From positions 1-9,154 of the forward strand of contig JAAUPT010000042.1 in NCBI GenBank assembly GCA_012032965.1: a DNA stretch of 9,154 bases. Reading direction: 5' to 3'. The notes beneath the pieces were generated by a model. The model did no database searches. It was not told the origin of the DNA and saw only the letters and a program-made list of their open reading frames with translations. The position numbers and the translations under genes were made by a program. Positions 1-5,805 of the stretch are shown in pieces. Origin of the DNA: Nitrospira sp. (GTDB lineage: Bacteria > Nitrospirota > Nitrospiria > Nitrospirales > Nitrospiraceae). How positions within the stretch are numbered: position 1 is the first letter of the stretch; each line of letters begins with the position of its first letter.

Positions 1-328
1 TCAGGTCCATGTATCGGACGGAAAACTGACAGCCAGATACCCATACGACATGGGCCGATTTTAGGGTAAGTTGTGGTAATCCGTCAGGAAGTGCAATGGT
101 CAGGGTCAATAATGTGCCACGCGTGACTGGCCGGTCGCTAATAACCTTGCATCCGGAAACCGATATGTTTTTTGTGAGGCCTTCGCCTTGGTGAGGCTGT
201 GTTGAAACTTCGCCGACATAGCGAACCCGACATGTGACAGCTACACGTTCAGCATAGCGGCTATCTAATGGTACGTAAGGCTTCCGGTTCATCATCGTAA
301 GTTTTACAATCATAACCTCATGGGCCAT
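1..328 (-). CDS. PilZ-domain protein (C-terminus cut by window edge)
   Basis: Reading leftward from the ATG at 328 gives 109 codons that are still open at position 1, so the C-terminus lies outside the window. The translation has the two PilZ signatures for cyclic-di-GMP binding: RYAER (RxxxR, about residues 24-28) and NISVSG (NxSxxG, about residues 54-59), followed by beta-rich sequence (LTLTIALP, HVVWVSG, FSVRYMDL) typical of the PilZ barrel. There is no signal peptide or membrane segment, so a cytosolic c-di-GMP receptor or adaptor is expected. ATG 328 has an AGGA ribosome site 4 bases upstream; an in-frame ATG at 313 has a poorly spaced site. The motifs are seen directly, c-di-GMP binding follows from the family, and the regulated process is unknown. 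Two more PilZ genes lie at 6789-7711. Confidence 0.8.
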   Translation of the reverse strand, partial: MAHEVMIVKLTMMNRKPYVPLDSRYAERVAVTCRVRYVGEVSTQPHQGEGLTKNISVSGCKVISDRPVTRGTLLTLTIALPDGLPQLTLKSAHVVWVSGCQFSVRYMDL

Positions 329-438
329 TCTTTCCTAATCAATTCAGTAATGCGGCTTAGGGAGGCTTGTCGATTTATGGAATGGTCATGACGACTCTCG
401 CCCGGGCCGTGTGCCGACTCATGCGAAGGCCCAGCCTT
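329..438. other. Intergenic spacer
   Basis: About 110 bases lie between the PilZ gene and the end of the decayed paralogue at 439. It may contain the eroded 3' part of that paralogue, but no frame here matches the intact copy by eye. No convincing terminator hairpin or promoter was found. Confidence 0.4.
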
Positions 439-645
439 TCAAATTGGTTCTGCGTTCGCCTCTGACAGGATAGTTCCCCAGGAAAAGTCTTCGAACCCAT
501 TTGGATCGTTCGCGATGGGAATACCCGTAGCGGGAGTCCCAGACACTAGCAGACAGAACAGCAACGCGATAGGCCTCGTGAGCCGCTCGATTTGATACAG
601 CTTACTCTGCGGAATCGGTGATGTTATCGTTGAACCGAGGTGCAA
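439..645 (-). pseudogene. Truncated second copy of the small secreted 'NDPxGF…WGT' protein
   Basis: This short reading frame contains a hydrophobic signal-like stretch (ALLFCLLVSG) followed by IPIANDPNGFEDFSWGTIL, which closely parallels VPMTNDPKGFHDIPWGTAL in the neighbour at 602-1108. It then stops after about nine unrelated residues, so roughly 120 residues of the neighbour's mature domain are missing. Neither other forward frame after the stop restores clear similarity. The first possible start (TTG 645) overlaps the end of the neighbour by 44 bases, and no good ribosome site is seen. It is best read as the remnant of a tandem duplication whose downstream copy was truncated. A functional short secreted peptide is possible but unlikely. 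Confidence 0.6.
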
Positions 646-1108
646 GGGTACGACTATCGATGAAGATATAGCCCCGCTCTGTGCTAGCTTGATAGGTGAG
701 ATTGATTTCGGTATCGGTACCGCGCCAATTGTACTGCTGGGTGAGCCCCCGTGCCATTTGCCCAGGAATTCGATCTAGTCTTCCGAATCGGCCTTCTAAA
801 TGGCGCAACACTTGTTTGTGGGCCTGGTCGCCTACGTAGCGGATGACGACGCATGCGAATTGTTCATCCAGCGAGACATAGAGGATGCTGGTTATTTCAG
901 CTCCTGCCAAAAAGGACGGTCCTTCATTGCTGAGGTATTCAACGATATGCGGGCTAGAACGAACGGTTTCCAAATCCTGACGAGAGGATAAAGCGGTCCC
1001 CCAAGGAATATCGTGAAACCCTTTTGGATCGTTTGTCATGGGAACTGCCCAAGCTGCGGCCACGCCGATCATGGTTGTGAACAGCGCAGCCAACGGCCAG
1101 ATACGCAT
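602..1108 (-). CDS. Small secreted protein of unknown function
   Basis: A 168-residue protein starts at ATG 1108 with a clear Sec-type signal peptide: MRIW, then a hydrophobic core (LAALFTTMIGVAAA), with likely cleavage after AWA. The mature part starts VPMTNDPKGFHDIPWGTAL and ends LAPRFND. I recognise no catalytic motif. The composition (alternating beta-like segments, QQYNWRG, RGYIFIDSRTL) suggests a compact periplasmic domain of about 145 residues. In-frame alternative starts are ATG 1141 and TTG 1207. TTG 1207 has an AAGGA about 10 bases upstream, whereas ATG 1108 has no clear ribosome site; I prefer 1108 because it puts the signal peptide at the N-terminus. The gene diverges from the decarboxylase operon. 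A truncated paralogue lies directly downstream. Function is unknown. Confidence 0.7.
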   Translation of the reverse strand: MRIWPLAALFTTMIGVAAAWAVPMTNDPKGFHDIPWGTALSSRQDLETVRSSPHIVEYLSNEGPSFLAGAEITSILYVSLDEQFACVVIRYVGDQAHKQVLRHLEGRFGRLDRIPGQMARGLTQQYNWRGTDTEINLTYQASTERGYIFIDSRTLAPRFNDNITDSAE

Positions 1109-1220
1109 TGTACGGTGGGCACGGTGGGATGGATAGCTCATATATGCTGACGGATCGGAGAGTACCTTGGGTGCACTCACGCTAGCACGAGAACTAGGCG
1201 AAGACAACCACCGATCATCC

Positions 1221-1250
1221 TTGAGAACGCGGCAATCCCTATCTTATAAT
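1221..1250 (+). promoter_or_regulatory. Predicted sigma70-type promoter of the decarboxylase-flippase operon
   Basis: TTGAGA at 1221-1226 is separated by 18 bases from a perfect TATAAT at 1245-1250. Transcription would start near 1257, leaving a leader of about 40 bases before the GTG at 1300. It is the only strong promoter-like match in the divergent intergenic region and is correctly placed for the operon. Confidence 0.6.
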
Positions 1251-1284
1251 GCGCCGTTTTTGGAAGGCGTTTGTCGACTAAGTC

Positions 1285-1290
1285 AAGGAG
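1285..1290 (+). promoter_or_regulatory. Ribosome binding site for decarboxylase alpha gene
   Basis: AAGGAG lies 9 bases before the GTG at 1300. It fixes that GTG as the start of the alpha gene even though the reading frame is broken shortly afterwards. Confidence 0.7.
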
Positions 1291-1299
1291 AAGAGCCCA

Positions 1300-1797
1300 G
1301 TGATTGAAAGCGATGTGTTTGTCCAAGCCATGCAGGATATAGGGGTCAACTTTTTCACCGGCGTGCCTGATTCAATCCTGGGGTGGCATTATCGCGGAGT
1401 TGATGAACCGCCGGCTGTACACCCCCGCAGTTCGAGAGGATGAAGCAGTTGGGATGGCTGCCGGAGCATATATGGCTGGAAAAAATCCGGCCGTCCTCAT
1501 GCAGAACTCGGGTCTCGGCACTTCGCTCAACACGCTCATTTCACTCAATATGATCTATAGACAACCCTGCGTGCTGATCGTTTCATGGAGAGGCCAAGGG
1601 GGGAAGGATGCCCCGGAACATCTGGTGATGGGTGACGTCATGCCGCAATTGCTCGATACCGTCAGAATTCCCCACCGGACGCTGACCGAAAAACAGCCAT
1701 CGAGGACTTCCGGTGGGTCGCCGAAACGTTTATGAAGCAACGGATTCCTGTTGCGCTCGTTATTACAAAGGGCGTGGTGAAGGGGTTGCACCCATGA
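1300..1797 (+). CDS. Phosphonopyruvate/sulfopyruvate decarboxylase, alpha (N-terminal TPP) part, with two frameshifts
   Basis: This is the N-terminal half of a thiamine-diphosphate-dependent decarboxylase that converts phosphonopyruvate to phosphonoacetaldehyde, or sulfopyruvate to sulfoacetaldehyde. From GTG 1300 the protein reads VIESDVFVQAMQ…NFFTGVPDSIL, then jumps frame in the G4 run at 1380-1383 (one G too many) to GGIIAELM…REDEAVGMAAGAYMAG…MQNSGLG…VSWRGQGGKDAPEH. It jumps back in the A5 run at 1689-1693 (one A too few) to AIEDFRWVAETF…VITKGVVKGLHP. The two shifts cancel, so the total of 165 codons is in frame end to end. The catalytic-type Glu (REDEA), QNSG and WRG motifs match the family. 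The stop overlaps the start of the beta gene (ATGA). The family assignment is sound; substrate choice is by context; the shifts may be assembly errors. Confidence 0.8.
1780..1785 (+). promoter_or_regulatory. Ribosome binding site for decarboxylase beta gene, inside alpha
   Basis: AAGGGG lies 8 bases before ATG 1794, within the last codons of the alpha gene. Together with the ATGA overlap it supports independent, coupled initiation of the beta subunit rather than a broken fused gene. Confidence 0.6.
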
Positions 1798-2375
1798 GAC
1801 CAGAAGAGGGAACCTTAATCAGTCGAGCGCAGGCCATGGCGGCCTTGTTGGACTTGCTGGCAGACGAACCGGTCATTATCTGTAATGGCTTTCCTTCTCG
1901 TGAGGCTCACAAGATAGCGGACCGTCCCACCCATTTTTATATGATCGGTTCAATGGGCAATGCTCCGGCGATCGCGCTCGGTGTTGCACTTGCTAGGCCA
2001 AATAAACAGGTAATCACCTTCGACGGCGACGGAAATGTCCTCATGGGCATGGGGACGCTCGCGACCGTCGGGGCCTTGAAACCGAAGAACTTCATCCATG
2101 TGGTGTTCGATAACGAAGTGTACGGAACGACTGGAAATCAGCCGACGATCTCAAATGTCGTGCCGCTGGAGAAAGTGGCGAAGTCGGCAGGCTATGTGAA
2201 TGTCGAGCGGGTGCTGGATCGTGACGATCTCGTCTACGAATTCAAAGACATGCTGAAAAAGGATGGGCCCAGCATGCTGCTTATCAAAGTCAATGAATTT
2301 GTGGAAGATGCCGGTCGTGTGCTGCACGAGCCCCCAGAGATTACCCGCCGGTTCATGAAAGCGATTGAAAAATAG
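1794..2375 (+). CDS. Phosphonopyruvate/sulfopyruvate decarboxylase, beta (TPP-binding C-terminal) subunit
   Basis: This 193-residue protein corresponds to the C-terminal, thiamine-diphosphate-binding half of phosphonopyruvate decarboxylase and to the beta subunit of sulfopyruvate decarboxylase (ComE type). The cofactor motif begins at GDGNVLMGMG (residues 78-87) and ends at the Asn of DNE (residue 107), followed by YGTTGNQPT, a family hallmark near the active site. ICNGFPSREAH (residues 29-39) is also typical. I place the start at ATG 1794, not at the earlier in-frame codon near 1713, because it overlaps the alpha stop as ATGA and has an AAGGGG ribosome site. With the alpha part it should form the complete enzyme in the cytosol, feeding the aminotransferase downstream. 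Most phosphonopyruvate decarboxylases are single chains, so the split is notable. Confidence 0.85.
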   Translation: MRPEEGTLISRAQAMAALLDLLADEPVIICNGFPSREAHKIADRPTHFYMIGSMGNAPAIALGVALARPNKQVITFDGDGNVLMGMGTLATVGALKPKNFIHVVFDNEVYGTTGNQPTISNVVPLEKVAKSAGYVNVERVLDRDDLVYEFKDMLKKDGPSMLLIKVNEFVEDAGRVLHEPPEITRRFMKAIEK

Positions 2376-2451
2376 GGGACACGACGAGTTTTCCTCGTGC
2401 TCTCTGGTCGTGAACGATAAGAGGAAATCCATTCATGCCTTTTAAAAGTGG

Positions 2452-2457
2452 AAGGAG
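2452..2457 (+). promoter_or_regulatory. Ribosome binding site for the aminotransferase gene
   Basis: AAGGAG lies 6 bases before GTG 2464 and supports the GTG start, giving a protein that begins VVLLNPGPVNVS (initiator read as Met), the usual N-terminus of this family. The 88-base spacer before it holds only a weak 5-bp hairpin. Confidence 0.65.
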
Positions 2458-2463
2458 AAAAGC

Positions 2464-3546
2464 GTGGTTCTCCTGAATCCTGGGCCAGTAAACGTTTCTG
2501 ATCGTGTGCGACAAGCTCTGCTCCGTCCAGACATCTGCCATCGAGAAGATGAATTTTCAGAGTTACTGCACCGCATCCAATCCAAGTTGCTCAAAGCATT
2601 CGTCCCTGGAGCTGAGTCAGACTACGTCGCTGTTGTAATGACTGGGTCAGGGACGGCTGCTGTTGAAGCTGCCTTGATGTCGTCGCTCCCGCACGGACGT
2701 CGGATACTCATCCTCAACAATGGTGTGTATGGCGAGCGGATGTCCCAGATCATCGCGCTTCATCGGTTGGGCGTGAGTGAGTTGAAATATGAATGGACGG
2801 TTCGGCCAGATCATGAAAAGCTGCTACTCGCGTTGCGCCAGCATCAGGAAGTCCATGTGGTCGGCATGGTGCATCACGAAACGACGACAGGGCTCCTGAA
2901 TCCCGTTCAGGAGATTGCGGAGATTGTCGATAGCCAGAACCGCGTGTTCGTGCTGGATGCCGTCAGTGCGCTCGCCGGAGAACCGCTCGATATCGCCAAG
3001 TCGCATATCTACATGGTGGCGGGCACGGCCGGGAAATGCATTCAAGGGTTCCCAGGCGTTTCATTCGTGCTGGTGCGAAAGGGGTTTGTTGAGAAAATGC
3101 GATCGTATCCGAAACGGTCCTGGTATCTCCATCTGACACATTACATCGATAATGAAGGGCGAGGTACGATTCCGTTCACGCCGGCGGTACAAGTATACTA
3201 CGCGTTCGATGAGGCCCTCGATGAACTCCTTGAGGAAGGTGTCTCCAATCGCGTCCAGCGGTACAAGAGAATGGCGACGCTGATCCGTGACCGAATGACG
3301 TCGCTTGGCGTGAAGGCTCTACTTCCCGCGGATCGACAATCCAATACCATTACGGCCTATCACTTGCCTGATGGAGTGACGTACCAATCGCTGCATGACC
3401 GGCTCAAGCAGCAAGGCTATGTGATCTATGCCGGTCAAGGAAACCTAGAAAATAAGATCTTCCGGGTTGCGAATATGGGGGCGTTGACCGAAACACAGTT
3501 CGGCGGATTTCTCGATGCGTTCGAACATGCGTGTAAGCCCGTATGA
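2464..3546 (+). CDS. Class V PLP aminotransferase, 2-aminoethylphosphonate (AEP) transaminase type
   Basis: A 360-residue fold-type I aminotransferase of the AEP-pyruvate transaminase/alanine-glyoxylate group. In a biosynthetic setting it would transaminate phosphonoacetaldehyde to AEP. Visible features are LLNPGPVNVS at the N-terminus, CHREDEF (residues 25-31), the glycine-rich cofactor loop GSGTAAVEAAL (about residues 61-71), the PLP-ring Asp165 in VLDAVSALAGEP, and the Schiff-base Lys191 in AGKCIQGFPG, which closely resembles the family's KCI-G-PG. Length is normal and there is no disruption. Its stop shares ATGA (3543-3546) with the nucleotidyltransferase start, indicating coupling. If the decarboxylase product were sulfoacetaldehyde, it would instead make taurine; the downstream activation and lipid genes favour the phosphonate. 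Confidence 0.85.
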   Translation: MVLLNPGPVNVSDRVRQALLRPDICHREDEFSELLHRIQSKLLKAFVPGAESDYVAVVMTGSGTAAVEAALMSSLPHGRRILILNNGVYGERMSQIIALHRLGVSELKYEWTVRPDHEKLLLALRQHQEVHVVGMVHHETTTGLLNPVQEIAEIVDSQNRVFVLDAVSALAGEPLDIAKSHIYMVAGTAGKCIQGFPGVSFVLVRKGFVEKMRSYPKRSWYLHLTHYIDNEGRGTIPFTPAVQVYYAFDEALDELLEEGVSNRVQRYKRMATLIRDRMTSLGVKALLPADRQSNTITAYHLPDGVTYQSLHDRLKQQGYVIYAGQGNLENKIFRVANMGALTETQFGGFLDAFEHACKPV

Positions 3547-4261
3547 AAGCGATCATTCTGGCAGCCGGAGTCGGGAAACGCTTGTGGGAGGTGACGCAAC
3601 ATCGCCCCAAGTGCCTCATTGAGATCGGCGGGCGATCGCTTCTGCATCGCTATCTACAGTCCCTGGCGAGCGTCGGCATTCGTCGAGTGGACATCGTCGT
3701 CGGGTACAAGCAGGAGATGATTCGCGCGGCGGTCGAACAGGACTCCTGTGGTCTCAACGTTAAGTTTGTAGTGAACGAAGAGTTTCACCGAGGCAGCATT
3801 TCATCGCTGTGGATTGCCCGAGACGTGTTTGACGACGATACCATTGTGATGGATGCGGATGTGCTGTTCCATCGGGAAATTCTTCGCCGATTGGTTTCGT
3901 CGCCCTATGAGAACGCATTGCTAATGGATGAGACCGTGAAACAGACCGGTGAAGAATGTATGGTGGTCTTGGCGGGTGGTCGTGTGATTGCGCTGACAAA
4001 AAGGTGCCGGAACAGTACGACTATGCTGGTGAGGGCGTGGGATTTTTGAGAGTCCGGCATGCCGACACGCCGCGTGTCATCTCCTCGCTCCGTGACTACA
4101 TCGATAAGGGGGCATGGGATATGGAGTATGAGGACGCTCTCCTGGCGTATTTTCGGGATGTACGAGTCGGTCATGAAAAGATCGGAGGACTCCCCTGGAC
4201 CGAAATTGATTTCATCGATGACGTAAAGAAAGCTGAGTTGGAAGTTTTGCCAAGATTATGA
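3543..4261 (+). CDS. Nucleotidyltransferase, candidate phosphonate (AEP) cytidylyltransferase, with one frameshift
   Basis: The reconstructed protein is about 239 residues, the size of a stand-alone sugar/alcohol-phosphate nucleotidyltransferase. It starts MKAIILAAGVGKRLWE with the GxGxR nucleotide loop, has RPKCLIEIGG with the usual Lys, VVGYKQEMI, and the metal-binding VMDADVLF at about residues 102-109. The first frame (3543-about 4000) runs into an A5 run at 3998-4002. Adding one A gives a continuous product: VIALTKKVPEQYDYAGEGVG, then FLRVRHAD…WTEIDFIDDVKKAE. The last motif is the typical C-terminal W-EID-DD of the family. By context it would activate AEP with CTP to CMP-AEP, as PntC-type enzymes do. 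A choline- or inositol-phosphate cytidylyltransferase is the main alternative. The start is fixed by the ATGA overlap with the aminotransferase. Confidence 0.8.
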
Positions 4262-4343
4262 GAAAGTCTTCCCTATGGCATGATGGGAGAAGTGTACGAT
4301 TGGGGGAAGAGCGTGATCGTCAAGCATAGCTGAATGTGAGACC
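4262..4343 (+). other. Spacer with a short protein-like remnant
   Basis: Between the nucleotidyltransferase stop and the next ATG there are 82 bases, the longest unexplained gap in an otherwise tight operon. In the same frame, directly after the TGA, it reads ESLPYGMMGEVYDWGKSVIV, then KHS and a stop. A 23-codon frame also begins at ATG 4258 (ATGA overlap). The first looks protein-like, vaguely like the start of an aminoglycoside/choline-phosphotransferase-type kinase domain, but is too short to assign. Confidence 0.25.
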
Positions 4344-5780
4344 ATGAGTAAGAGCATTCTCCAACGGAAAGCGGAGATTCAAGGGTTGGCGACGGCGATT
4401 CTGCTGCCTTCCGTCGGAGTATTCGGCGGACCGATTGGGCCGGAGATCGGGGAGCTGGGTCCTCTGGCAAGTGTCGTGGGGATCGGTCTCTTTCAGCGCG
4501 CGGTGCTGACCCTGCAACGGGCGGGGATTCGTCAGTTAATCGTCCTCTCCGGTTCGGAGGAAGAACAACTCAAGCTGACGTTGGGGAAAGGGCCGCGCGT
4601 CACGATTCCCGTCCGCTGGATGCCGATTCGGGAGTTTCCACTCGACGATCCTCGGACATGGGAATCGTTGGCTGCGGAAGTACATGGCTTTGCGCTGGTT
4701 GCCAGCGTCAATAGCGTGTTTTCTCGTGGGTTGATCGAACAGCTACGGCGCGACGTGCGAGACGGCCAATCGATCGTGGTCGCGCAATCCCGACAGGATC
4801 AACTCGAGCACCCGACGATGCAAGGCGTGCCCTTGAAAATGCCGTCCGGTCGTTCGAAGGCCGCTGCCTCGACTCGCTTGGAGGAGTCAACCGTGCGCGT
4901 CGCAGAACTTGTGGTTGTTCCAGCAAGCCTCATGAGCGCGGCAAATCAAGCGGCGAACGAGAAAGGTAGCCCTCCGATCCGCCAATGGATCGAGCGGGCC
5001 GCTGCAGACGGACGCGTACGGGTCGTTACAGCGGAAGCGAAACGGGACACCTGGTATCAAGAGGTTCGCACCTTGTCCGATGTGAACACCGCGGAAAACA
5101 AACTGTACAGCTCCCTCAAGGGGGAATTTGAAGGGTTTGTCGACCGGTACTTCAATCGGAAGTTGTCTCGTTGGTTCACGCGCCTGTTTCTCGCCATCGG
5201 GCTTGCGCCGAATTCCATCACGGCGCTTGCTGGACTCATCGGTCTAGTCGCCGCTGCCGGATTTGGGCTTGGCACCTACAGCGCCGGGGTTGTGGCGGCG
5301 GTGTTATTTCAATTGGCGGCCGTCATTGATTGTTGTGATGGGGAAGTCGCGCGATTGACCTTTACGGAGTCGCCGTTCGGCGCGTGGCTGGATCTCGTCC
5401 TGGACAACATCGTGCACATGGCGATTTTTGCAGGCATCGCCGTGGGACTCTATATCACGAAAATTGGACAAGATGATGAGTGGGTTCCTCTCGCACTCGG
5501 TGTTGCGGCAGTTGTCGGGAACGCCGTTTCATTGTTGCTGGTCGAAAAGGCGCAGAAAATCAAAACGATGAGTGGGTGGAAATCTCCGGCTCATGCAGCC
5601 TGGGCCGATACCTTGTTGAGAAATGTCGCGAGCCGGGACTTCTCGGCAGCCTTGCTGGGGTTTGCGCTCTTCGATCAACTATATTGGTTTCTCATCTTTG
5701 CAGCAGCCGGCTCGTTGCTCTTTGCCGGCGCAATGGTTTGGGTCATCCGCCCGTCCTCAATAGCCGTGCCTCGACAATGA
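4344..5780 (+). CDS. Membrane CDP-alcohol phosphatidyltransferase with degenerate N-terminal nucleotidyltransferase domain
   Basis: A 478-residue two-domain protein. Residues ~285-478 are a polytopic CDP-alcohol phosphatidyltransferase domain with the complete signature DCCDGEVAR…G…D…D: Asp329, Asp332, Gly333, Ala336, Arg337, Gly346, Asp350 and Asp354 at the exact family spacing. LAPNSIT precedes it, and several hydrophobic helices follow. Residues ~15-245 follow the nucleotidyltransferase fold (QLIVLSGSEEEQ; WYQEVRTLSDVNTAE as the C-terminal hallmark). However, the GxGxR loop is replaced by LLPSVGVFGG and the metal-binding DAD by ASVNS, so it is probably inactive. The architecture equals the archaeal/thermophile IPC transferase-DIPP synthase fusions. 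Here it probably transfers a CMP-activated headgroup, likely AEP, to a lipid alcohol in the inner membrane. ATG 4344 has only a weak ribosome site. Confidence 0.85.
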   Translation: MSKSILQRKAEIQGLATAILLPSVGVFGGPIGPEIGELGPLASVVGIGLFQRAVLTLQRAGIRQLIVLSGSEEEQLKLTLGKGPRVTIPVRWMPIREFPLDDPRTWESLAAEVHGFALVASVNSVFSRGLIEQLRRDVRDGQSIVVAQSRQDQLEHPTMQGVPLKMPSGRSKAAASTRLEESTVRVAELVVVPASLMSAANQAANEKGSPPIRQWIERAAADGRVRVVTAEAKRDTWYQEVRTLSDVNTAENKLYSSLKGEFEGFVDRYFNRKLSRWFTRLFLAIGLAPNSITALAGLIGLVAAAGFGLGTYSAGVVAAVLFQLAAVIDCCDGEVARLTFTESPFGAWLDLVLDNIVHMAIFAGIAVGLYITKIGQDDEWVPLALGVAAVVGNAVSLLLVEKAQKIKTMSGWKSPAHAAWADTLLRNVASRDFSAALLGFALFDQLYWFLIFAAAGSLLFAGAMVWVIRPSSIAVPRQ

Positions 5781-5805
5781 ATGCGACGCCTACACCACTG
5801 ACCAC

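Noticed and set aside
800..991. Plus-strand frame inside the secreted-protein gene
   Set aside because: Antisense shadow of the 602-1108 coding sequence, no independent support.
2384..2398. Small hairpin (ACGAG / CTCGT with 5-base loop) after the decarboxylase beta gene
   Set aside because: Only 5 bp of stem and no U-run follows; it lies within an operon, so a terminator is not supported.
2435..2476. 13-codon leader-like frame (MPFKSGRRKAWFS) before the aminotransferase
   Set aside because: It overlaps the ribosome site and start of the aminotransferase but has no ribosome site of its own and no attenuator structure; probably chance.
1300..3546. Taurine/sulfonate pathway (sulfopyruvate decarboxylase plus taurine-forming aminotransferase)
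   Set aside because: The split decarboxylase would fit, but a sulfonate is not expected to be activated by a nucleotidyltransferase and passed to a CDP-alcohol phosphatidyltransferase; kept only as an alternative.
3990..4010. Programmed -1 frameshift signal in the nucleotidyltransferase
   Set aside because: The A5 run does not form a good X XXY YYZ heptamer in the zero frame and no stimulatory stem-loop is evident; a homopolymer length error explains it more simply.
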